Source: Nonomuraea zeae (GTDB taxonomy: Bacteria > Actinomycetota > Actinomycetes > Streptosporangiales > Streptosporangiaceae). Taken from it: a DNA stretch of 34,945 nucleotides. Location of the stretch: assembly GCF_005889725.1 (NCBI RefSeq), contig NZ_VCKX01000114.1:1-34945 (forward strand), given 5' to 3'. The notes under the pieces were generated by a model that saw nothing but the letters and a program-made list of their open reading frames with translations, did not search any database and was not told the DNA's origin. Positions 23,652 to 31,052 of the stretch are shown here, piece by piece (within the stretch, counting starts at the first letter, position 1; every line of letters begins with the position of its first letter). The position numbers and the translations under genes are program-made.

Positions 23652-24848
23652 TCAGGGGTTCTGGAAGGTCACTTCCGGGTTGGCGGGGGACGGGCCGTTC
23701 AGCAGGGGCTCGTGCTCGCCGTCGAGGTGCTGGTCGAAGAAGGCACCCACGTACGCCGTGGTGATCTCACCTGACCGCTTGCCCGACAGCGGCGCGGCAG
23801 GATCGGTGATCCCGGCCTGTGCGCCCAGAATGGGCAGGTCGATGAAGGTGAAGTGGCCGGAGTCGGCCACGGTCAGCCAGCGCTTCCAGCCGTCCAGGCG
23901 TCGCCAGTCCCGCGGCCAGGTGGTGTCGGCGGAGCCGGGCGAGTGCTGGGCCTTGGTGCCGAGCATGAGGAACGGCCGCCTGCCGAGGCCGGAGACCGGG
24001 ACCGGGGCGAAGAAGGAGCCGTCCAGGTTCACTCCGGCGCGGACGCGCTGGTCGGTGGCCATGACACTCGCCGCGGCGTTGCCGCCGAGCGAGTGGCCGG
24101 CGGCGCCGACCCGGCGCGGGTCGATCATCTGCCAGTGCTTCCAGGCGGGTGCGGTCCGTGCGGGGCGGGTCAGCCGGTCGATGACGAAGGACAGATCGGC
24201 CGCCCGGTTGACCGCGGCCTTGGCCATCACTTCCTTCTCCGCCTCATCGGAGGGAGCGTTCTCCACCGTCTCGCATGCGACGCAGGTCAGGGTACGGCCG
24301 CCGGGAAAGGTCGTGCCGAACGACTCGTAGGCGTGATCCACGAGGGCGACGACGTACCCCTTGGAGGCGAGGTCTTCGGCGAGCGTGGTCAGGGTGGCGC
24401 GGTTGAGGGTGAACCCCGGGGAGAGCACCACCAGGGGGTGCGTTCCGCCTGTGGGGCGGGCGCGAAGGCGGGCGTTCGTGCTGACACCGGCGAGCTGCTC
24501 GGCCTTGAAGACGGTGTCGAGTTTCTGTCCTTTCAGGAGGAGACGAGCCTCGTCAACGGTCATGTACGGCGCGCCGCTCCCGCCGGTCCTGGCCGGGAAA
24601 TACATCGACACCATCAACTCGCGCGCGGCTGTGGGCACCCACGGGTCTCGGCGGCCGACGTCGAGGAGATGCAGGGTGTCGCGCCCGACCTCGTACTGGC
24701 CCGTGGGGCGAGGGATCGCGAAGCGCACCTCGGCAGTGCCCGTGGCGGAGGTGGCGGCGGCGGCGGGCGATGACGTCGAAACGGCCGCCGGTAGGGCCAG
24801 GGCCAAGGCGAGAAGGAGGGCCGCGGGAGTGCGTCGAGTTCTGATCAT
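23652..24848 (-). CDS. Secreted alpha/beta hydrolase (PAF-acetylhydrolase/PET-hydrolase-like)
   Basis: The product has 398 residues. A signal peptide is clear: MIRTRRTPAALLLALALALP, then AAVSTSSPAAAATSA. Catalytic elements are the nucleophile elbow GHSLGG, a downstream NLDGSFF with likely oxyanion or acid role, and His in DSGHFTFIDLP. The segment VVLSPGFTLNRATLTTLAED holds the oxyanion strand. The arrangement fits the platelet-activating-factor acetylhydrolase p-II-like group (esterase/lipase of exported type). The frame is open upstream to 25127, but ATG 24848 begins the signal peptide and lies 8 nt after a TACAGT box, with no Shine-Dalgarno, again consistent with a leaderless mRNA. Confidence 0.88.
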   Translation of the reverse strand: MIRTRRTPAALLLALALALPAAVSTSSPAAAATSATGTAEVRFAIPRPTGQYEVGRDTLHLLDVGRRDPWVPTAARELMVSMYFPARTGGSGAPYMTVDEARLLLKGQKLDTVFKAEQLAGVSTNARLRARPTGGTHPLVVLSPGFTLNRATLTTLAEDLASKGYVVALVDHAYESFGTTFPGGRTLTCVACETVENAPSDEAEKEVMAKAAVNRAADLSFVIDRLTRPARTAPAWKHWQMIDPRRVGAAGHSLGGNAAASVMATDQRVRAGVNLDGSFFAPVPVSGLGRRPFLMLGTKAQHSPGSADTTWPRDWRRLDGWKRWLTVADSGHFTFIDLPILGAQAGITDPAAPLSGKRSGEITTAYVGAFFDQHLDGEHEPLLNGPSPANPEVTFQNP

Positions 24849-24855
24849 GCGCAGC

Positions 24856-24861
24856 ACTGTA
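24856..24861 (-). promoter_or_regulatory. Candidate -10 (TACAGT) for leaderless hydrolase mRNA
   Basis: On the minus strand TACAGT lies about 7 nt before the ATG at 24848, with TTGGGC 16 nt further upstream as a possible -35. There is no Shine-Dalgarno sequence. Confidence 0.4.
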
Positions 24862-24875
24862 GGAATGGCGCCACC

Positions 24876-25277
24876 ATGCCCAACATGCCCGAAAGGCCAG
24901 TTCACGCCTTTACTTTCGTCAGGGGTCACCCCCAGGAGTCGCGCCTGCCTAGGACCACACATCGTCGCCACCTGCGCATCCACGACGAGGCCGAACTCGT
25001 CGAACCCCAGGGCCAGCTCGGGTCGGCCGCCTACATGCGCATCACCCCACCCCTGTCGTGGAGCTTCAACCTGGAAGGGCTGCCCTTCAGCCACGACCGC
25101 GAGGTCAAGGTCCAGCGAACCGTTCACGAGCCCGGCGCATAACCCCTGCCACGAGTTGTCAAGCGCGAGGACGCCGAGTTCGAGCTCATCGGCCTGCGCG
25201 ACTTCCCGCGGGGCCCCAGCGAAGCGCTCGCCCGGCGCGAGAGGACCCCGGGCGAGGGTTTCTTCGTCTTGAGGTGA
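24876..25277 (+). pseudogene. Broken ORF with an in-frame TAA
   Basis: One frame runs through this stretch with good coding character on both sides of a TAA at 25140-25142. Before it is IHDEAELVEPQGQLGSAAYM and ITPPLSWSFNLEGLPFSHDR; after it EDAEFELIGLRDFPRGPSEA and the ending GFFVLR with a stop at 25275-25277. A continuous ancestral gene of about 130 residues interrupted by a nonsense mutation explains this best. I do not recognise the family. The start is uncertain; ATG 24876 is only the first available. It is divergent from the secreted hydrolase. Confidence 0.45.
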
Positions 25278-25308
25278 CGTGCGCCGCGCTCAGCCTTGCC
25301 AGCTCACG

Positions 25309-25590
25309 TCACCGCATTCGCCCCCACCAGTTGATGTACGTGACCTTCAGCGCCACCGGGAAGTTTCCCTTGCTGCCTGGGTGGATGCAGGCATGCCCGT
25401 AGCTGCCGCTGGGCCTGAGATGGAAATAGGCGTGGTCCTGGCCTGGCTGAACCGTGCCCCGGTTGTAGTAGGACATCGCCCAGATGTTGTCGCAGTCGAT
25501 GACGCCGGTGTGATCGGTTTCGCAGATCTTGTCGACCCCGACGGTTCCTGGCCGGCGGCGATCGGAAATCCTGGTAGATGGCCAAGGAAA
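25309..25590 (-). pseudogene. N-terminally truncated remnant, probably of a small secreted protein
   Basis: The frame ending at the TGA 25309-25311 reads VDKICETDHTGVIDCDNIWA, SYYNRGTVQPGQDHAYFHLR and GSKGNFPVALKVTYINWWGR, which is clearly protein-like, with paired cysteines suggesting export. A stop closes the frame at about 25591 and no start codon lies before Met at 25476, so the N-terminus with any signal peptide is missing. Family not recognised. An intact gene starts on the other strand at 25657. Confidence 0.5.
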
Positions 25591-25656
25591 TCAATCGATC
25601 GTGCCCACGTGCCGCAGTACGGTCTAACACTTGGCCGGAATGAAGAGGGGAACCGC

Positions 25657-26514
25657 ATGAGCTCCGCCACCTACGTCGAACCTGCTGAATCCGAGCCCGA
25701 GATCGCGCTGGTCGGCGGCGACGTCACCGAGGGCGACGTGCGCGTCGGCGACACAGTGCGGCGTCCGGTCGGCTTCAACGCTCCGCTCGTCCATGCCTTG
25801 CTCCGCCACCTGGAGGTGGCCGGGTTCGCGGGTGCTCCGAGATTTCTCGGCATTGACGCCGCCGGACGTGAGGTGCTGACGTTCGTCGCCGGCGAGGTCG
25901 CCGGGCGGCCGAGGCCTGCGTGGATCGCCGACGAGGCGCGGTTGGCTTCGGTCGGCCGCCTCGTCCGGGCCTACGACGACGCGGCCGCCGGTTTCGTCCT
26001 CCCCGAAGGGGTCCGGCCCTTCTCGGGGCTCACCGGGCTCACCGAGCAGCCGGACATGCCGCCCGCACCGCCCTATCCGGCCGAGCTGGTCGGGCACATG
26101 GACTTCACGCCTGACAACATCGTGTTCCGGGACGGCGAGGCAGCCGCGCTCATCGACTTCGACCTGGCCAAGCCGGTCTCCAGGGTCGACGAGGTGTGCA
26201 ACGCGATGCTCTTCTGGGCTCCGCTGGATGATCCCGTCGACGCCGATCCGCTGCTGCAGGACGTCGATGCGCCGCGCCGCTGCCGGATCCTCGCCGACGC
26301 CTACGGGATGTCGGACACGGACCGCTCCCGGCTCGTCGAGGTGGTCGTACTGCGGTCAAGGCGGGCGTGGTTCTCGATGAAGCAGATCGCCGAGGCACAG
26401 GGCGGGGGGTGGGCACGGATGTGGCAGGAGGGCGCCGGCGATCAGATCAAGCGGCAGGAGGCGTGGCTGGAGCGAAACGGCGCGGCGATCGAAACGGCAT
26501 TGACCGCCCCCTAG
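25657..26514 (+). CDS. Aminoglycoside phosphotransferase-like kinase (APH family)
   Basis: The product has 285 residues; the ATG follows GAAGAGGGG. The kinase-like catalytic signature is present: HMDFTPDN at 147-154 (HxDxxxxN, giving the Brenner motif) and IDFDLAKP at 166-173 (the DFG-equivalent). PVGFNAPLVHALLRHLEVAG is the typical N-lobe helix of the group. The nucleotide-binding Lys region is short and hard to place, so activity on aminoglycosides is unlikely to be specific; the group includes kinases of many small molecules. Flanked by remnants on both sides; probably monocistronic. Confidence 0.87.
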   Translation: MSSATYVEPAESEPEIALVGGDVTEGDVRVGDTVRRPVGFNAPLVHALLRHLEVAGFAGAPRFLGIDAAGREVLTFVAGEVAGRPRPAWIADEARLASVGRLVRAYDDAAAGFVLPEGVRPFSGLTGLTEQPDMPPAPPYPAELVGHMDFTPDNIVFRDGEAAALIDFDLAKPVSRVDEVCNAMLFWAPLDDPVDADPLLQDVDAPRRCRILADAYGMSDTDRSRLVEVVVLRSRRAWFSMKQIAEAQGGGWARMWQEGAGDQIKRQEAWLERNGAAIETALTAP

Positions 26515-26977
26515 ATTTCCTTCGCGACGGGAGCAACGGCAATCTCACCGGCATTGGATAAGCGGCTCCGAACCACGGTGACATCGATTCGCCCGAAGAG
26601 GCCCCGCCCCAAACCCGACCGGGGAGCGGACCGGCTCAACCCAGCATTCCCTTTTAGGGCAGGTAAGGAGCTGCGGCGGCGAGGTGATCGTGGAGTTCGG
26701 CCGGCCACGCGTGGCGATGCCCGGCTGTCAGCCCAGCGACGAACGTGAACATCATGAAAGTGAAGGTTCACGCGGCCGCGAGAATACGAGCGAGAAAGAG
26801 GTTCCTGTCCGCGCCAGGTTTTGCGGAAGTTCAGCGGGCGGAGAGTCAAAGTGTGCCGAACCCACGATGAGCACGGCCGCGAACCTGGATGATCTTTGCT
26901 CTGCCCACGGTCACGATCAGGCACGGCACCTCGACCTCCGTGCCCTCCCCGTGCAGGCTGGACGGGCGCCACACCCT
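26515..26977. other. 463-bp gap without a convincing gene; one inverted repeat
   Basis: No ORF here has clear coding character. A minus-strand 33-codon frame starting near 26755 (MMFTFVAGLTAGHRHAWPAE...) is protein-like but short. An inverted repeat CGTGAAC (26742-26748) with GTTCACG (26764-26770), 15 nt apart, overlaps its start and could be an operator or chance. CCCTTTTAGGG near 26650 is a small hairpin. Confidence 0.35.
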
Positions 26978-27523
26978 TCATCCCGTCGGCTCTTTCAGCT
27001 TCGCGAGGGAACTCGCCTGCGCCGGCGGGGTGTCGGTCTCAGCCCAGGCGCGCCGTGCGGGTACCAGCCGCCGGCAGTGCCGCCCCAGCGCGGCGGCCGT
27101 CGCCCAGCGCGGCACCTGCACGCGTGAAGCGATCTCTCGGGCCGCCCTCAGCGCGCTCACGACGCTGATGGTGTCGATACGGTTGGCGGGCCGGTTGTCA
27201 GAGGTCCAGGCCACCGCCAGCATGCCCCCCAACAGCCCCAGAATCATGCCGACCAGGAAACCCCCCAGGTTGGAGTAGACGAAAGAGGCCATGGCCAGCA
27301 AGATGGCAATCACCCCGAGGAACACCCGCTGGCCGGGTTGCAGCCAGACGAGGACGCCCGCGATGATCATGACCAGGGCGATCAGGTAGCCGGCTCCGAT
27401 CGTGCCGAACATGAGGGTCACCGGCAGCGCGTCGAGCGCGAGCGGGATGGACAGCAGTTCCAGCCCTGCCGCCACGATGAACAGTCCGCCCCAGAACGGC
27501 CGGGAACGCCGCCATGACTTCAT
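26978..27523 (-). CDS. DUF6114-family membrane protein
   Basis: The product has 181 residues from ATG 27523. About four hydrophobic segments cover residues 10-115 (PFWGGLFIVAAGLELLSIPL, LMFGTIGAGYLIALVMIIAG, FLGVIAILLAMASFVYSNLG, FLVGMILGLLGGMLAVAWT), then a hydrophilic, Arg-rich tail of about 60 residues. The RRSRPFWGGLF start, the LQPGQRVFLGV link and the SFVYSNLGGFLVGMILGLLG end are the recurrent DUF6114 pattern, normally encoded beside DUF6230. The function of the pair is not known. The DUF6230 gene is 56 bp upstream on the same strand, so they form an operon. The C-terminal tail is less typical and may be altered. Confidence 0.87.
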   Translation of the reverse strand: MKSWRRSRPFWGGLFIVAAGLELLSIPLALDALPVTLMFGTIGAGYLIALVMIIAGVLVWLQPGQRVFLGVIAILLAMASFVYSNLGGFLVGMILGLLGGMLAVAWTSDNRPANRIDTISVVSALRAAREIASRVQVPRWATAAALGRHCRRLVPARRAWAETDTPPAQASSLAKLKEPTG

Positions 27524-27579
27524 GATCTTCCGCCCTTCATCTCGCCTGCCGTCTGAGAAAGGGCTGGGCCAGGCCCGCC

Positions 27580-28176
27580 TCAATAGCATTCGTCCTCGCC
27601 CCGCACTATTTTGAGGCCGAGGTCGGGCAGGCTGAACGTCGCGGCCGTCACCGCCCACGCACCCAGCCTGACGTTGTGCAGGGTGACCGTTCTGGCCTGG
27701 CTGCCGAAGGTGCCGGCCGGCCCCCTGCCATCGGGTACCTCGTCCAAGGTGCTGGCGTCACGGCCCAACTCCAGATCGCGAATGGAGGCGGCAGTCTGTC
27801 CCACCGCCACATCGATCACCAGGTCATCGATGTTCACCTCGTTGCCACCCTGTCCGCCGGTGAGCCGGAGCGTCACCGTGCCCACGGGTGTCTTCACCAG
27901 CGCGCTCGTACACAGACCGGTGACCGCGGACCGCCGGATGCCGGCCACGATGACGGGAACGAGCCGGCCCTTCTTGGTCCGGTCCACGTCGGTGGCCAGG
28001 GTGAAGCCCTGGCCGCGCAGTTCACCGGCGAAGAGCTTGAAGCTGCTGCCAGACACCACGAACGTGGCGCCGATGACCCCCTGGGCCGTGGCGCCGACCA
28101 GCAGCGACGTCATCGCCGCGACAGGAACGAGGAGCAGGCCGAAGCGCTTCCATCGCACGCGTCCCTGCTCGGCCAT
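27580..28176 (-). CDS. DUF6230-family exported/anchored protein
   Basis: The product has 198 residues. It begins MAEQGRVRWKRFGLLLVPVA followed by a hydrophobic stretch, a signal anchor or signal peptide, then a beta-rich domain: SFKLFAGELRGQGFTLATDV, VGTVTLRLTGGQGGNEVNID, LELGRDASTLDEV, GTFGSQARTVTLHN and an ending with GEDECY. Two cysteines (TGLCTSALV and the C-terminal DECY) probably form the conserved disulfide. This is the standard DUF6230 pattern. GGGGAG precedes the ATG at 28176. It is followed by DUF6114, a pairing common in actinomycetes; role unknown. Confidence 0.9.
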   Translation of the reverse strand: MAEQGRVRWKRFGLLLVPVAAMTSLLVGATAQGVIGATFVVSGSSFKLFAGELRGQGFTLATDVDRTKKGRLVPVIVAGIRRSAVTGLCTSALVKTPVGTVTLRLTGGQGGNEVNIDDLVIDVAVGQTAASIRDLELGRDASTLDEVPDGRGPAGTFGSQARTVTLHNVRLGAWAVTAATFSLPDLGLKIVRGEDECY

Positions 28177-28795
28177 GATGCGCTCCCCTTCACCGCGGCC
28201 CTCAGGGGAGCCGGCAATCTCTTCCAGACAGTCACAGCCCGGTCTATTGCCGAGCATGCGGGACGTCCACGATGGTCGTCGCCCTACACGCCGGACGCCG
28301 CGCCGCTTATGGCGTGCGGCTGGACAAATTTGCCGATATCTAGAAGGGCGGCTTCCGTACCAATCTGGCCCAACGCCGGCGCGCCTACCCCGACCGCCTG
28401 ATCGCCTTCGCCGCCCACCACGGCTGGGGATCCGCGCGCTGTCCGCCGCGGACGAACACGTCCGCATCCATGGCAATGGGGTGGGTGGCTATCCCGACGC
28501 CGTGCACGGCCTGGCTGACCCGGTCGGCGGCCTGGCCTGGGGGGCGGCTTCGAGCCAGGCGATGGCGGCCTCCAGGGTGAGCCGGGGACCAGATTGACCG
28601 CCCAGTCCAGCCAGGGGCCGTATCGGTCATTGGTGTGGTCAAGCCGGAGGCGGCCGGCCCGGTGCACAGCTTCACAGGGAGCGGTTCACGGCACCCGCTT
28701 CACCGCCACAGGCGAGCTGGTCAGATCGCCGCCTGCCTGCCGTACGCCGAGCGTCGATCGCCGCGTCGGAGCAGCGTGCGCGAGGGATCTGAGGC
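28177..28795. other. 619-bp stretch of degraded coding-like fragments
   Basis: No intact gene is visible. Short protein-like pieces appear on both strands: on minus, RLRLDHTNDRYGPWLDWAVN near 28600-28670, which needs a frameshift to continue into LTLEAAIAWLEAAPQA; on plus, YPDRLIAFAAHHGWGSAR near 28385-28440 after an in-frame TAG at 28342. I cannot name their families. The pattern looks like gene decay. The upstream end (28177-28240) should hold the promoter of the DUF6230 gene. Confidence 0.4.
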
Positions 28796-29050
28796 GGCGT
28801 ACTGTGCCGCGAACGCTATGCCGACGACCAGGTCGCCGAGGCCTTCCGCGCCGGCATCACGCAGCTGGTGGTGCTCGGAACGGGCCTCGACGCACGGGCC
28901 CGCCGGTTGACGTCTCTCGGCGGGCGCGCCTTCGCGCTGGACCTGCCGGCCAACGTCGAGGAACAAGCGGCAGCGGCTGCGGCGGGCGCGTGGCGGCGCG
29001 CCCGCTGCTGTTCGCCTACGTGCTGCGGGATTTCCTGGACGGCGGCGGGG
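28796..29050 (+). pseudogene. Remnant of a class I SAM-dependent methyltransferase (TIGR00027/LCMT-like)
   Basis: The frame LCRERYADDQVAEAFRAGIT continues with QLVVLGTGLDARARRL, which is the SAM-binding GxGLDxRAxR motif of the TIGR00027 (PPM/leucine carboxyl-type) methyltransferases; ALDLPANVEEQ is the following acidic strand. A later piece in another frame, ARPLLFAYVLRDFLDGG, matches a downstream part of the same family. The N-terminal ~80 residues, the middle and the C-terminus are missing, so an internal deletion and a frameshift are inferred. It stops just before the carotenoid oxygenase on the other strand. Confidence 0.6.
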
Positions 29051-29111
29051 CGCGAGCTGCCGGTGTCGGATCTCGAACGCTTCGATGCACGCCGAGAAGC
29101 GGTGACCGGCC

Positions 29112-30458
29112 TCAGGCCGGGATCCAGTTGCCGTGGAAGCCGGAGGGGATGCGCACCGGTACGTGGACCTCGGCGAGCGGGGGTGCGGCCAGGTCGGCGG
29201 CGTCCAGGATGGCCAGGTAGCTCGTGCCGGCGCCGCGGTCATGGGCGAACGTCATCAGGAAACCCTCGTTCTCACCCGTCCCGGACCGGGGCACGAAGAC
29301 GGCCTCACCGCAAGTATGGCCCGGAGGGAGGCGGTGCACCGCCCGTTCGCCACGGGTGAGGTCGTAGGCGTAGATCTCCGACCGGTCGGGCTCGGCAGCC
29401 AAGGAGAAGCTCGTCGTGTAGCCGTAACGGTGAGGAAGCCCGAGCATGGAGTCGGCCACCCGGGGGTATTCGCTGGGCGCGTCGTCGAGCGGTGCCTCGG
29501 CGACCGTGCCCGACCTCAAGTCCAGCGTCCAGCGGTACACGACCGGGAGCCCGCCCTCCAGGTCGTCGGCGCCGCCGCGCCACAGTGTGGGGACGCGGGT
29601 GCCGGTGACCGTGATAGTGCCGCCTTCCGGGTCCTCGAAGGCGTTCATGGTGTGCCACACGTAGCACGGGGCGACGTCGAACCAGCGTACGGGCGCGTCG
29701 TCGCCGGCCGTGCGCGCCAGCACGCCGAACCGGGCGCGGTGCGCGTCATCCCAGCGCCACGGCGGCCCGCCCGCCGCGGCCTGGGCGGCGTCGAAGACGA
29801 CCGGCAGGTCCATGAAGATCACGTGGTTGCGGGTGATGGCGAAGTCGTGCATCATCGTCGCGCGCGGCACGTCCACGACCTGCGTCTGCACCACCTCGCC
29901 GGCGGCCGAGGCGCGGTAGTAGGTGAGATAGGGCGGGCGCAGCTGATAGCCGAAGAACAGCAGTTCACCCGTGATCGGGCAGGTCTTCGGATGCGCGGTC
30001 ATCGGAGTCTGCAAGGCTCCGTCGAAGGTGTACGCCCCGATCGTGGCGAGGTCCGGCGTCACCTCGTACGGGAAGCCGCCCTCTTCCAGGGCGAACAGCC
30101 GGCCCGCGTGCGCGATCAGGTGGGTGTTGGCCGTGGTGACCCGGTAGTCGATCCGGCCCGTCTCCTGGTCGTAGGCGAGAGCGAAGCGGGACTGGCCGGG
30201 GTGCTCGTACAGCGGCGTGCGGACGTACCGGTTGCGGTACCAGCGCGCCCTGCCGCCCTCCAGCGCGATGGTGTGGATCATTCCGTCGCCCGCGAAGGAG
30301 TGCGGCGACCAGCCGGTACGCGGGTTGGGCCCGTTGCGGAAGAACTGCCCGCTCAGCTCGGCCGGGATCTCGCCGACGACCTTGGACGGCTCCAGGGTCA
30401 CCTCCTCGGCGACCGGCGCGTTGTTGCCCGCGAGGTGCAGAGGCACGGTTTCGGACAT
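29112..30458 (-). CDS. Carotenoid oxygenase (RPE65/CCD family)
   Basis: The product has 448 residues; the ATG follows AGGAG. The four iron-ligand histidines are in place: His156 (TAHPK), His204 (MHDFA), His269 (WHTMNAFED) and His442 (FHGNW). The N-terminal FFRNGPNPRTG and HSFAGDGMIH motifs are also family hallmarks. These Fe(II) beta-propeller enzymes cleave a double bond in carotenoids, apocarotenoids, stilbenes or lignin-derived phenylpropanoids using O2. No carotenoid biosynthesis genes are adjacent, but a CrtI-like FAD protein and a terpene synthase lie 13-17 kb away. The 160-bp upstream gap separates it from a decayed hydrolase gene. Confidence 0.93.
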   Translation of the reverse strand: MSETVPLHLAGNNAPVAEEVTLEPSKVVGEIPAELSGQFFRNGPNPRTGWSPHSFAGDGMIHTIALEGGRARWYRNRYVRTPLYEHPGQSRFALAYDQETGRIDYRVTTANTHLIAHAGRLFALEEGGFPYEVTPDLATIGAYTFDGALQTPMTAHPKTCPITGELLFFGYQLRPPYLTYYRASAAGEVVQTQVVDVPRATMMHDFAITRNHVIFMDLPVVFDAAQAAAGGPPWRWDDAHRARFGVLARTAGDDAPVRWFDVAPCYVWHTMNAFEDPEGGTITVTGTRVPTLWRGGADDLEGGLPVVYRWTLDLRSGTVAEAPLDDAPSEYPRVADSMLGLPHRYGYTTSFSLAAEPDRSEIYAYDLTRGERAVHRLPPGHTCGEAVFVPRSGTGENEGFLMTFAHDRGAGTSYLAILDAADLAAPPLAEVHVPVRIPSGFHGNWIPA

Positions 30459-30617
30459 GCTCGAACTCCTGTCGGCATGGGGTGGGGACGCCGACAACCG
30501 TGCCTGAAAAAATCTGCGGACAACAGTCTTGTTCTTCCCGCCCGCCTCAGCCGCCCGGGAAGAGCCCAGGTGAGAGCCCCACAAGAAAACCGCTCCGAGA
30601 ACGTGGTGACGGCCCCC

Positions 30618-30997
30618 TCAGGCCGCAGTGAGGAAGTGCCGGATCCTGGCGGCGACGCGGGGGTAGCCGGGCCCGAACCAGATCAGGTGGCTGTCGGCCC
30701 GGGCGTCCACGAGTTCGCCGTTCGGCATCGCCGCGGCCAGGGACTCGGCGTGGGCGAAGGGCACCGACCGGTCGTGGCGGGTGGCGATGATCAGCGCCGG
30801 CTGGTGCACCTGGGCGGCGCAGTCCGGCACGGGCAGCATGTCGGCGACGAAGCCGCGCGGCCCGAGCGCATGTGACCGCCGTGGGACACCACGACCGTCC
30901 GGGGACCTACGCCCGCCAGCCGGTACTCCACCGGCCCACCCGGCAGGTACGCGACCTCAGTCGCGCGCTCGAAGGCTGCGTGGGAAGGGGACACCAT
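30618..30997 (-). pseudogene. Alpha/beta hydrolase with central deletion and frameshift
   Basis: From ATG 30997 (good GGAGGT ribosome-binding site) the N-terminus VEYRLAGVGPRTVVVSHGGH is a normal hydrolase start up to the oxyanion HGG. At about 30860-30875 the frame changes and continues as GFVADMLPVPDCAAQ, QPALIIATRHDRSVPFAHAE and DADSHLIWFG-like ARADSHLIWFGPGYP, the Asp and His region near the C-terminus. The nucleophile Ser and about 100 residues between are absent. The gene cannot give a working enzyme. It follows the antiporter on the same strand. Confidence 0.7.
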
Positions 30998-31052
30998 GGC
31001 ACCTCCATAGGTGAAAAGCCGGGCGGAGACACGCGCGGAGGTTCGGGCGGGT

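Noticed and set aside
29133..30875. Long plus-strand open frame opposite the carotenoid oxygenase
   Set aside because: The minus-strand protein has all four iron-binding histidines; the antisense translation is low complexity without motifs.
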